This document shows, in pieces, positions 20,780 to 28,675 of a stretch of 64,000 bases of DNA; position 1 is the first letter of the stretch, and every line of letters starts with the position of its first letter. The translations under genes and the position numbers were made by a program. The stretch lies in NCBI RefSeq assembly GCF_031085375.1, contig NZ_JAVCWF010000001.1, positions 2,945,649 to 3,009,648 on the forward strand, in the 5' to 3' direction. The notes beneath the pieces are model-generated. The model did not search any database, was not told the origin of the DNA, and worked only from the letters and a program-made list of their open reading frames with translations. The stretch is from Lactiplantibacillus brownii (lineage in GTDB: Bacteria; Bacillota; Bacilli; Lactobacillales; Lactobacillaceae).

Positions 20780-22438
20780 CTAGAATCTAAATAAGTAAGT
20801 GGTGTCAATTGCCGGTTTGTGGCGATTGACACCACTTTTCTTTGGTTTTAGATGTGGTTGTCCAGCAATTTTAGATAGTTTCGATAGATTTTCAGCCATT
20901 AAAGCAATCCCCATCTCATTGTTGGTTGCAGTTAGACCACGTACTGAAAAACGTTTGAATTTCAAGTAAGTCTTTAAATCAGCGAAGATCGGTTCAATTT
21001 CAATCTTACGACGAACATACAATGCGTGACCAATCTTGCTAGTTAGTTGTTCTTTAGCCCTATTTTTAAAGTATAACCAATTATAATTAATACTTATTTG
21101 GCGGCGATTACCTTTCTTTGTTGTCGCAAGTTTCTCTCGTTTCGGATCTTCAAAGTATTCGACAGTACGATAAGTTTTGAATTGTTTTTTATAGCCATAA
21201 TGGTCATGACGCGTACTATAATTGTGAAAAGTAAAGGTAATACCGTCTAGATCAGTGTATTTGTCATTGGCTTCATCATAATGCCAGTTAGCAACTTTAC
21301 GGCGGTCTTTGTGGTAGGCTCGAGTTTGTTCTTTTTCATACATCCCATAAGGAATCAAATAGTGGACTTGGAAGTCATCGGTAAGTTTTTGATAATTAGT
21401 TTCACTGCCGTAACCAGCATCAGCGACTATCCAGTGAATAGCATTGGGTGTCTGTTTGAAGATATGGTTTACAAATGGAATTAGTGTTCGAGTATCAGTC
21501 GGTCGTTGAAATAGCTGATAATAGAGTGCAAATTGATTTTGACTGGCGACTTGCAAGTTATAGCCTGGCTTTAATTGACCATTCAGCATAGGATCTTCTT
21601 TCATACGCATAAAGGTCGCATCTAAATCAGTCTTTGAGAAACTATTACGGTCACCGAAAGTTGCTTTATCGAACTCATATCTTTGTTTACGTGGCAAATA
21701 ATCACTCGTTAATTGGTGGAGAAAGTGTTTCAATTTACGGCGACGGCGTTTGAGAGCTGAGCCACCACGTTTAGGTTTTTCTTGTTTAACTCGTTTATTT
21801 AAATCGTTGATAGCTATGGTCAAAGCAGTCGTTAGTTTAACCAACTCTTTGGCAGTTAGCGCTTGTCTTTTAGGTGACAACTGTGGCACATTAACTTGAT
21901 AATCAACTAATTCATGGTAAAGCCGCGCGGTTTTACCATCGAGTCTAGGTTCAGCCTTTTCAACAGCTCTACGCCAAACGAAACTATATTTATTAGCATC
22001 AGCTAAAATTTTGGTTCCATCAATAAATAGTGCGGATTCGTCAAAAAGACCGATCATTGTTAGATAATCACGAAAGGCCGTGAAGAGCCCAGTGATTAGC
22101 GGCTTAGTCTTAGGATCACTGCGAAAACGGTTGAGGGTTCGATAACTCGGAATGGCATAATGATTGCCAATAAACCATCGCATCACAAGGTTTTCATTAG
22201 CCATTTGAACGAGCTTTCTACCTGAAAAAGTACGTCGTAAGTAACCAAACAAGAAAAGTTTTAGTAGTAACTGTGGTGGGTATGAGGGGCGTCCGGTCGC
22301 CGCTAAGTTAGCCTTAATGACGTGAGTCGGAATATCATTGACAATGGCATTGATGGCCCAAGCAACGTGAGTTGATTGAGGTTGCCAAATTAGATTGAGT
22401 TTCAAAGTGGGTTGATTACTGGTATAATTCATTTGCAT
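20780..22438 (-). CDS. IS1182-family transposase
   Basis: A DDE transposase. The N-terminal DUF772-type domain has GRPSYPPQLLLKLFLFGYLR and FIGNHYAIPSYRTLNRFR; the catalytic part includes FIDGTKILADANKYSFVWR, VADAGYGSETNYQKL and a C-terminal IEPIFADLKTYLKFKRFSVRG. No frameshift or stop interrupts it. The start at 22438 has AAGAGGT about 9 bases upstream and gives 552 residues; the frame is open to 22498. The stop codon overlaps the terminal inverted repeat, as in many related elements. Confidence 0.9.
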   Translation of the reverse strand: MQMNYTSNQPTLKLNLIWQPQSTHVAWAINAIVNDIPTHVIKANLAATGRPSYPPQLLLKLFLFGYLRRTFSGRKLVQMANENLVMRWFIGNHYAIPSYRTLNRFRSDPKTKPLITGLFTAFRDYLTMIGLFDESALFIDGTKILADANKYSFVWRRAVEKAEPRLDGKTARLYHELVDYQVNVPQLSPKRQALTAKELVKLTTALTIAINDLNKRVKQEKPKRGGSALKRRRRKLKHFLHQLTSDYLPRKQRYEFDKATFGDRNSFSKTDLDATFMRMKEDPMLNGQLKPGYNLQVASQNQFALYYQLFQRPTDTRTLIPFVNHIFKQTPNAIHWIVADAGYGSETNYQKLTDDFQVHYLIPYGMYEKEQTRAYHKDRRKVANWHYDEANDKYTDLDGITFTFHNYSTRHDHYGYKKQFKTYRTVEYFEDPKREKLATTKKGNRRQISINYNWLYFKNRAKEQLTSKIGHALYVRRKIEIEPIFADLKTYLKFKRFSVRGLTATNNEMGIALMAENLSKLSKIAGQPHLKPKKSGVNRHKPAIDTTYLFRF

Positions 22439-22518
22439 GGAGCTAACGACCTCTTTTCTTTTTGGCTTCAGCACCTTAAGAATAGCAGGGATCGTCATCT
22501 CTGTGCGTACATAAGCTT

Positions 22519-22566
22519 AAAAAGGTAGTTCTGAGAAATCAAATGATTTCTCAGAACTACCTTTTT
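22519..22566. terminator. Perfect 48-base palindrome at the right end of the IS
   Basis: Bases 22519-22541 and 22544-22566 are perfectly complementary (23-bp stem, 2-base loop), beginning with a run of A and ending with a run of T. It lies between the right inverted repeat and the transposase, so it can act as a two-way terminator that insulates the transposase from outside transcription. Confidence 0.85.
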
Positions 22567-22622
22567 CGTGTGAGTCAGGGTTTTGTCCCAGACTCCTCTC
22601 TCAATAATATAATAGCAATAAC

Positions 22623-24098
22623 TTAACCCATCGGTTGCCCTAGTGCCTGGCGCCGGTATTCCTTTGGTGAAATGTCGCAAATTAAGCGGAAATTTTTATA
22701 AAAATACCCACTATTCGTATACCCAATCTCTAGCGCAATATTGCTGATGCTTTCATCCGTGTGCGCCAGCATTTCTTTAGCTTGCGTGATACGATATTGA
22801 TTCAAATATTTCGAAAAACTCGTGTGGACTTCCTTCTTAAACAGTTGTCCCAGATAAACTGGATTCAGGTGTAAGCGATTGGCCACCTGTGTCAGCGAGA
22901 GATCTTCGACATACTCTTGATTCACAATCGTAATGACTTGGCGCACATTTTTGGAGAAAGTCGGCTGTTGTTTAGGTTCAAAGTGTTGCACAATTGCCAC
23001 GACGGCTTCCTCTAACACGGCAATCGTTGGTGCTTCATCGATCGCCGTTAATTGGCGTTCATATTCTTGATTACTGAAAGCCTGCGAATTGCTTAAAACA
23101 TTCAGCACCAGAAACGCCACTTGGCGGGTATAAGACGGCGCCACATGTTCGTTACTTAATCTGGCGAACATTGCCCGCGTCAACGTCACCATCAGTTCCT
23201 GATTATCGTTACCGAGTGCCCGTTTGAATTTATCCAACGAAATCTTAGGGATCTCTGCTTGTCGTAACCATTCCGTTCGGGACTCCCCAGATAAAAATGG
23301 TGACCGGTCTTCATAAAATTGATAAAGTTCCGCCAACGTTTGGGCTTGCTCCAAACTGTCGGCTAACTCCGACAACTGGCTCACCTGCTGCCCAACCGTC
23401 ACAAAGGATTCGCCAGCGATAAGTTGTTGCAGCTCTAACTGTTGAATGAACTTGGTCAAATCGCGATGTGACCCAACAAAGCAAATGATAAATTGATCTT
23501 GGCTACTGTAATATAAATACTGTTTTTGACGCTGACAAGCTTGACTGAGTGCTTCATAATTGGTGACGATGTTGCAACTGATCACCGTGAATTGACGCCG
23601 ATCAGGATCTACACCAGCACTTGTCAATAGTTGCTTAATCTGTGTCGTTGTTAACTCTTGTGCAACTAGCCGCTCCGTCTGCATTTCCAAATAATAATGC
23701 TTTGTCGCATCCGTTTTTGTGCGTTGCTCAAGCTGCTCATGCGCTTTATCTAAGACTTTGTCGAGCTCTTGCGCATCAATTGGCTTCACTAAATAATCCA
23801 TCGCCCCAAAATGCAGCGCCTGTTTCACATAATCAAATTCTTGATAACCCGACAAAACAATCACAATTGGCGGCTGTGGGGCGCCTTGCAGTCGTTGCAT
23901 CAAGGCTAACCCACTCATCTCCGGCATACGAACATCCGTGATGACTAAGTCAACGGGCTGTTGCTTAAATGCTGCCAAGGCTTGCTTCCCATTGCGCGCC
24001 GTTTGGACGATTTCGAGCCCATGTTCTTGCCAATTAACAATTTTGGCCATCCCCTTGAGGATCATGTACTCATCGTCCACAATCATTACACTGTGCAC
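22623..24098 (-). CDS. YesN-type response regulator with AraC output domain (no adjacent kinase)
   Basis: A two-component regulator. The receiver is at about residues 1-120 with the phospho-acceptor in DLVITDVRMPEMSG, threonine/serine region VLSGYQEF and lysine in YLVKPID. A middle segment has no recognised fold, and the C-terminus (about 390-490) is an AraC pair of helix-turn-helices (VANRLHLNPVYLGQLFKKEV, ISNIALEIGYTNSGYFYKNF). The GTG at 24098 has AGAGGG about 9 bases upstream; another GTG at 24107 directly abuts that site. No histidine kinase lies next to it; the only YesM here is paired with the paralogue at 27209. It probably controls sugar uptake genes nearby. Confidence 0.9.
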   Translation of the reverse strand: MHSVMIVDDEYMILKGMAKIVNWQEHGLEIVQTARNGKQALAAFKQQPVDLVITDVRMPEMSGLALMQRLQGAPQPPIVIVLSGYQEFDYVKQALHFGAMDYLVKPIDAQELDKVLDKAHEQLEQRTKTDATKHYYLEMQTERLVAQELTTTQIKQLLTSAGVDPDRRQFTVISCNIVTNYEALSQACQRQKQYLYYSSQDQFIICFVGSHRDLTKFIQQLELQQLIAGESFVTVGQQVSQLSELADSLEQAQTLAELYQFYEDRSPFLSGESRTEWLRQAEIPKISLDKFKRALGNDNQELMVTLTRAMFARLSNEHVAPSYTRQVAFLVLNVLSNSQAFSNQEYERQLTAIDEAPTIAVLEEAVVAIVQHFEPKQQPTFSKNVRQVITIVNQEYVEDLSLTQVANRLHLNPVYLGQLFKKEVHTSFSKYLNQYRITQAKEMLAHTDESISNIALEIGYTNSGYFYKNFRLICDISPKEYRRQALGQPMG

Positions 24099-24249
24099 TA
24101 AATCCACCCTCTTTATCCATCTAACTCAAAAATGTTATCGCTTACTTTTAGCGTAACATGCCAGGCTAAAATTTGTCTAAAATCCCCATTTAATTCTCAT
24201 AAGCAAGTCGCTATTAATATCATTAACCATTGGCTGTAAATAGACCAGT

Positions 24250-24282
24250 AAAGGCGCTTGCAGAAAATCTGCAAGCGCCTTT
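24250..24282. terminator. GC-rich hairpin in the 24.1-24.4 kb gap
   Basis: AAAGGCGCTTGCAGA pairs perfectly with TCTGCAAGCGCCTTT over a 3-base loop. The U-runs are short on both strands. It lies in a 320-base gap between the orphan response regulator and the ATPase gene that otherwise shows only promoter-like AT-rich sequence near 24115-24240. Confidence 0.7.
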
Positions 24283-24388
24283 AGCAAGGGGGTGAGAAGT
24301 TTTAGCTTAACCCTGATTTGGGATAATCATTGTCAGTTGCTGGTGGTTAGGAGTCACCAAGTCAGCTTCTCACATTAGGGTGTTTAAA

Positions 24389-24421
24389 AGGTTTGGCAAG
24401 GTTGGGGGCTTGCCAATAACC
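24389..24421 (-). terminator. Hairpin after the MsmX-like ATPase gene
   Basis: TTGGCAAG (24393-24400) pairs with CTTGCCAA (24409-24416), with weaker GGT/ACC pairs outside. On the minus strand it follows the stop codon and is trailed by TTTTAAACACC. Confidence 0.6.
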
Positions 24422-25560
24422 TAAGCTTCTGTTGGTTGATTTTCTTCTTCTTCATCCAACATGATGGAGCTATGGTTATCTTTATCGAAGAAATGTGCTT
24501 TGTTAATATCAAAGCCCATATCAATCACTGCGCCAGGTTGATGGAAATCACGTGCATCAACATTGGCAACAAATTCAGTATCACCGACTTGGCTATATAA
24601 TTGACTCGTCGCTCCGAGCAATTCAGAAACGTTGATCGTTGCCCGTACCGTTTGCTTTGGCCAAGTATCAATGAAGACTTTTTCAGTATGAATATCTTCA
24701 GGACGAATCCCAAAGACGATTTCTTTCCCGTTATAACCACGTTTATCCAAAATGTTACTCATGCCTTCTGGGACGTGTAATTCCACGCCCTTGTGGTCAT
24801 TGATCACACCATCACGGTAGCTGACATTAAAGAAGTTCATCGCTGGTGAACCGATAAATCCGGCAACAAACATGTTCCGCGGCCGGTCATAAATTTCCGA
24901 CGGCGTCCCAATTTGTTGAATCTGGCCAGTAGACATGACAACCACGCGGTCAGCCATCGTCATTGCTTCCGTTTGGTCATGGGTGACGTAGATCGTGGTC
25001 GTGTTTAAGCGACGGTGTAACTTCGCGATTTCGGCCCGCATGGAAACCCGTAACTTGGCATCCAAGTTAGACAATGGTTCATCCATTAAGAAGATTGGGG
25101 CATCACGAACAATTGCTCGACCTAGTGCAACCCGTTGCCGTTGCCCACCAGATAAATCGGCTGGCTTACGGTCTAAGAAATCTGTTAAGCCTAAAATTTC
25201 GGCGGCATTATCGACCCGTTTGGCAATATCCGCTTTACTATATTTACGTAATTTAAGTCCAAAAGCCATATTACCGGCAACCGTCATATGTGGATATAAG
25301 GCATAGTTTTGGAAGACCATCGCAATATCACGATCACGCGGTGGAATATCATTCATCACTTTGCCGCCAATTTCCAAAGTTCCCTTAGTAATATCTTCCA
25401 AACCAGCAATCATCCGCAACGTTGTTGATTTACCACAACCAGAAGGTCCAACAAAGACGATGAATTCTTTGTCTTTGACATGCAAATCGAAATCGTTGAC
25501 CGAGTTTTTATCGGCATTTGGATAACGTTTGTAAATATGATCTAGATTAATTTCAACCAT
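24421..25560 (-). CDS. Sugar ABC transporter ATP-binding protein (MsmX/UgpC type)
   Basis: A 379-residue CUT1-class ATPase. Walker A is GPSGCGKST near residue 40, the signature [14 protein letters not shown] near 138, Walker [14 protein letters not shown] near 158, and the switch histidine in [10 protein letters not shown]. The C-terminal OB-fold regulatory part (about 240-365) contains FGIRPEDIH. Such ATPases energise several CUT1 importers; the permease operon at 34476-36386 has no ATPase of its own, so this protein is the obvious partner. Its promoter carries three TATACCA boxes and a perfect cre. Confidence 0.93.
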   Translation of the reverse strand: MVEINLDHIYKRYPNADKNSVNDFDLHVKDKEFIVFVGPSGCGKSTTLRMIAGLEDITKGTLEIGGKVMNDIPPRDRDIAMVFQNYALYPHMTVAGNMAFGLKLRKYSKADIAKRVDNAAEILGLTDFLDRKPADLSGGQRQRVALGRAIVRDAPIFLMDEPLSNLDAKLRVSMRAEIAKLHRRLNTTTIYVTHDQTEAMTMADRVVVMSTGQIQQIGTPSEIYDRPRNMFVAGFIGSPAMNFFNVSYRDGVINDHKGVELHVPEGMSNILDKRGYNGKEIVFGIRPEDIHTEKVFIDTWPKQTVRATINVSELLGATSQLYSQVGDTEFVANVDARDFHQPGAVIDMGFDINKAHFFDKDNHSSIMLDEEEENQPTEA

Positions 25561-25564
25561 AATG

Positions 25565-25635
25565 TATACCAGCCTTTCTCACAATGCGTCCTAATATATA
25601 CCATATCATTCATTATTTTTCGTTTATTTATACCA
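25565..25635 (-). promoter_or_regulatory. Three TATACCA boxes at exact 32-base spacing upstream of the ATPase gene
   Basis: TATACCA occurs at 25565-25571, 25597-25603 and 25629-25635 (TGGTATA on the coding strand). The middle copy runs into a likely -10 box (TATATT). The same heptamer flanks the GntR gene at 44002, so that regulator is the likely binder. The spacing of 32 bases puts the boxes on the same face of the helix. Confidence 0.6.
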
Positions 25636-25659
25636 ACTTTCAACAGTTCCTATTCTAGT

Positions 25660-25673
25660 TGAAAGCGGTAACA
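25660..25673. promoter_or_regulatory. cre site (CcpA binding)
   Basis: TGAAAGCGGTAACA matches the cre consensus TGWAANCGNTNWCA at every position. It lies about 100 bases upstream of the ATPase start and 94 bases past the ROK kinase stop, so it most likely mediates glucose repression of the ATPase gene. Confidence 0.75.
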
Positions 25674-25767
25674 TTTGCTATGGGCACATTGTACAAAAAG
25701 CAGCACCACTGGCTGGTCAATGTACCGAAAATCTGAGAGCTGTCACAAATATGGCAAACGCCTTAAA

Positions 25768-26631
25768 CTACTTTAGTAAGGTCGCTGCTAATGCAAAGTC
25801 ACCGACTGTCGCTGAAGCGTTGTCCGCAAAGTGACTGTGAACGATCAAGTTGTCTGGAATTTTGACATAATCATTGTTCAATTTATCGAAGTATTGACGC
25901 ACTTTGACCATATCGTCATCATTAATCACTGAACCACCAAAGATGATCTTTTCTGGGGCATAGTTCACGTAGGCAGCGAAAGCCATCTGGGCAGCATAAT
26001 AATCGATGTAATCAAACACTGGATTGTCACGTTCAAGCTTTTCACCAGGAATACCGGTCCGTGCTTCAATGGTTGGGCCAGCTGCAACGCCTTCAAAACA
26101 GCGGTTACCGTGGAATGGGCAGAATCCTTCATAATGATCATCTGGGTGCATCATCACTGGCGCATGTCCCATTTCAAGATGTGAATAGCCGCCAATAAAC
26201 TTGCCGTCTTGAATCACGCCACCACCGATACCAGTTCCGATAGTGAAATAGACTGCCGAATCAACTTCTTTAGCACTCCCAGCAATATATTCACCATAGA
26301 CCGAAGCATTCACATCTGTCGTGAAGTAAACGGGCACGTGGAGAGCCGCGGTTAAAGTACCAACCATGTCAGTCCCAGCCCAGCCAGGCTTTGGCGTTGA
26401 TAGAATATGACCGTAATCCGCGGTACCTTGCTTGATACCAATTGGTCCAAATGATCCTAATCCAATGGCGTCAACCGGATTTTCTTTGAAGAAAGCAATA
26501 CAACCAGCCAAAGTGGTCGCAGGATCTTCTGTTGGAATCCGCTTTTTAGCACTGATCTTATACGTTTCATCCGCAACGGCCAAAATAAACTTAGTCCCGC
26601 CGGCTTCAATACTACCTAATTTTTTACTCAT
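25768..26631 (-). CDS. ROK-family fructokinase/mannokinase
   Basis: A 287-residue ROK kinase of the zinc-containing fructokinase group. The phosphate-binding motif IEAGGTKFILAV is at residues 8-19, FTTDVNASVYGEY carries the catalytic aspartate, FTIGTGIGGGVIQ follows, and the zinc cluster spans HLEMGHAPVMMHPDDHYEGF and CPFHGNRCFEGVAAGP. Enzymes of this type phosphorylate fructose and often mannose; mannose released by the mannosidases fits the context. It is transcribed alone, with a cre-like site (26678-26691) in its promoter. Confidence 0.9.
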   Translation of the reverse strand: MSKKLGSIEAGGTKFILAVADETYKISAKKRIPTEDPATTLAGCIAFFKENPVDAIGLGSFGPIGIKQGTADYGHILSTPKPGWAGTDMVGTLTAALHVPVYFTTDVNASVYGEYIAGSAKEVDSAVYFTIGTGIGGGVIQDGKFIGGYSHLEMGHAPVMMHPDDHYEGFCPFHGNRCFEGVAAGPTIEARTGIPGEKLERDNPVFDYIDYYAAQMAFAAYVNYAPEKIIFGGSVINDDDMVKVRQYFDKLNNDYVKIPDNLIVHSHFADNASATVGDFALAATLLK

Positions 26632-26677
26632 TAATAATCACCCTTACTTAATTGTTTTGAATTATCTTTATCATAGA

Positions 26678-26691
26678 TGAAAACGGATACA
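26678..26691. promoter_or_regulatory. cre-like site upstream of the ROK kinase
   Basis: TGAAAACGGATACA differs from the cre consensus at one position (A for T at position 10). It lies about 47 bases upstream of the kinase start and probably overlaps its promoter. Confidence 0.5.
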
Positions 26692-26780
26692 TTAACTGCC
26701 AAAATATTATTTTTAAGGCAATTTGACGAATAGGTTTAGACGCTTTACCGAACTTTTACCACAATCTTAGCCCGTGGTTA

Positions 26781-27200
26781 ATGCATCATAGCTTGCCGTT
26801 CCGGTTGGTCTGGCTTGATGCTGGAACGTGGTGGCCACGTTTGTGAGCCAAAAAGCGGTCTCACAAGCCGGGCTTTCTCTAAGACGGCAGTTCACCGTCA
26901 AAGAGAAATTTCACCACTGAGCATCATCCAGCCCAACCTGCACTAAATAGTGAATCTAATATTAATTGATCCTTCGTCAGGTTCTGATGCTACTATGCCT
27001 AGATTAAAATCACTATTCAACGTCGGAGTGGACCAGTTCGTTCGCCGTGTCGAGACACTTAGCTGAGTGATTTTTCTCAGGTTAGTGTCTGGCCGACTTT
27101 TAAGACGTGATCTTCGGCTTGAAAGCGCCCTGCAGACCGGTTCTTGGCTGCAGGTCTGCCTCACAGTGAACGAACTGGTCCACGGAGACGGACAACTTAA
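26781..27200 (-). repeat. Structured dispersed repeat, copy A (truncated, inverted)
   Basis: This copy runs opposite to the copies at 36.5 and 56.5 kb. In its own orientation it has module 1 (27200 to about 27030), an AT-rich linking arm (about 27020-26945) and module 2 (about 26945-26800), ending in CAGACCAACCGGAACGGCAA. Its start is truncated: the left terminal repeat and about 100 following bases seen in the other copies are missing, and the homology begins at CTCCGT, close to the stop of the response regulator gene. Stems that differ in sequence from the other copies still pair (CTGAG/CTCAG, GACGG/CCGTC). The 26632-27208 gap holds no gene. Confidence 0.85.
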
Positions 27201-27208
27201 TGACTTTT

Positions 27209-28669
27209 TTAAACATCCATCGTACCAGCTTTACGATACTCACCTGGCGACATCCCGGTCTGTAATTTGAAAAGCTTAAAGAAGTAACTAGAATTCTGAT
27301 AGCCAACCAATTCAGCGATTTGACCGACATCTTGATCCGAACGACGCAATAAGTCGACCGCCACATTTACCCGATAGTCATTTAAATACTGTGAGAAACT
27401 GCGGCCAACTTCTTGCTTAAACTGTTGACCTAAATAAACGGCATTCAAGTGTAACTCGGCTGCGACGATTCCCAAGGTCAACGGTTCAGCAAACCGTTTT
27501 TGAACTAATTGCCGCATGGCCGCCACATTACGTGAAAATTGTGGCACTCCAGTCTGTTTAGCCAAATTAGCAATACGCAATAGAGTCGTTTTTAACGCGC
27601 TCATGTCTTGTGACCGATTAATAGCCGCAATCGTCGCCGTCTTATCATTAAAAGCGGTCAAGTGGTCACTCAAAACCAACAAGACGACTAATGCAAACTG
27701 GCGGGCATAGCTGTCTGAAGCATTAGCCGCCTTCATGTCTTCAAGTTGCGTCGTTAACCACGTCGAAAAATCAACGACCGACAAATTATCGATCATGCCT
27801 TTGACTTCAGAATAACTTGGTAAAACCTGCGTCGACTGTTGCTGTGTTTCTGGCAACATGACACGTAACCCAGCGGCCGTTTCAAAGAAATACTGCCGAG
27901 CAATTTCTTGGCGCAACTGTTGATATCGCTGTGCAAGTTCGGTCAAATGTTTGACTGGCGCACCTACTAAAAATGGTCGTCGTTCGGCGCCAATTTGATG
28001 AGGTGCTTCGTTAATAAACACATTCAGTTGTTCAGCGGTGCCTTGAAAAATAATGATAAAATCTTGGCCTTCCACATAGAATCCTTTAATAGCTGCTAAA
28101 ACCTTCAGGTAATTCACAAGATCCCGCGGTGGCAACGGATTTAAGACCCCAATCAACCGAACTGGCTTAGCTTCAGTAAATTGAAGCCCTAATACCTCAC
28201 TCATCCGGGCCTGGCGGATAACGTCATCGCTAGTCAATAGCGTTCGTGACTGTGTTTGTACCGCTAACGAGGCGTTGTGATCACTTTCTTGACGGGCTTC
28301 TAAACGTGCAATGGCACCTTGTAGCGTTTCCAGCAACTCATCCGTATCGATTGGTTTTCGCAAATAATTGACCGCATTTTGCTTTAGCCCAGCATGGACG
28401 TAATCAAAATCCGAATAACCTGAAATAACGATCAACTCTAACTGCGGTTGAAGTTGCTTGGCTTTGGTCACAAATTCCGGGCCACCCATTTCCGGCATAT
28501 TCATATCAGAAATTAAAATATCAATTGGATTAGTCTGCAAGTATTTGATTGCGAGTAACGGATTCTGTTCGGTAGTCACAATCTCTAGTCCTAATGCCGA
28601 CCAATCGATTAGGCGTTTCAAGCCACGTAACAACATGTATTCATCATCCACTAACATGACTTTCCGCAT
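27209..28669 (-). CDS. YesN-type response regulator, AraC output domain
   Basis: A 486-residue two-component regulator paired with the kinase gene just upstream (6-base gap). The receiver has the phospho-acceptor in DILISDMNMPEMGG and YLRKPIDTDE with the conserved lysine; the C-terminal AraC domain (about 385-480) has VAAELHLNAVYLGQQFKQEV and IAELVGYQNSSYFFKLFKLQ. It shares architecture with the protein at 22623-24098. Expected role: activation of oligosaccharide transport genes in response to a signal sensed by YesM. Its stop codon lies about ten bases from repeat copy A. Confidence 0.92.
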   Translation of the reverse strand: MRKVMLVDDEYMLLRGLKRLIDWSALGLEIVTTEQNPLLAIKYLQTNPIDILISDMNMPEMGGPEFVTKAKQLQPQLELIVISGYSDFDYVHAGLKQNAVNYLRKPIDTDELLETLQGAIARLEARQESDHNASLAVQTQSRTLLTSDDVIRQARMSEVLGLQFTEAKPVRLIGVLNPLPPRDLVNYLKVLAAIKGFYVEGQDFIIIFQGTAEQLNVFINEAPHQIGAERRPFLVGAPVKHLTELAQRYQQLRQEIARQYFFETAAGLRVMLPETQQQSTQVLPSYSEVKGMIDNLSVVDFSTWLTTQLEDMKAANASDSYARQFALVVLLVLSDHLTAFNDKTATIAAINRSQDMSALKTTLLRIANLAKQTGVPQFSRNVAAMRQLVQKRFAEPLTLGIVAAELHLNAVYLGQQFKQEVGRSFSQYLNDYRVNVAVDLLRRSDQDVGQIAELVGYQNSSYFFKLFKLQTGMSPGEYRKAGTMDV

Positions 28670-28675
28670 GATTCT

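Larger units (their letters stand above)
20763..22595 (-). mobile_element. IS1182-family insertion sequence
   Basis: An element of 1833 bases bounded by 19-bp perfect inverted repeats, GAGTCTGGGACAAAACCCT at 20763-20781 and its complement at 22577-22595. It holds one transposase gene on the minus strand whose stop codon lies inside the left repeat. Between the right repeat and the transposase is a 48-base perfect palindrome. I could not see a clear target duplication (left flank CTTTTA, right flank CTCTCTC). The copy looks intact and possibly active. Confidence 0.9.

Noticed and set aside
20763..22595. Composite transposon carrying the sugar genes
   Set aside because: Only one copy of the insertion sequence was seen in the window, so nothing supports a bracketed transposon.
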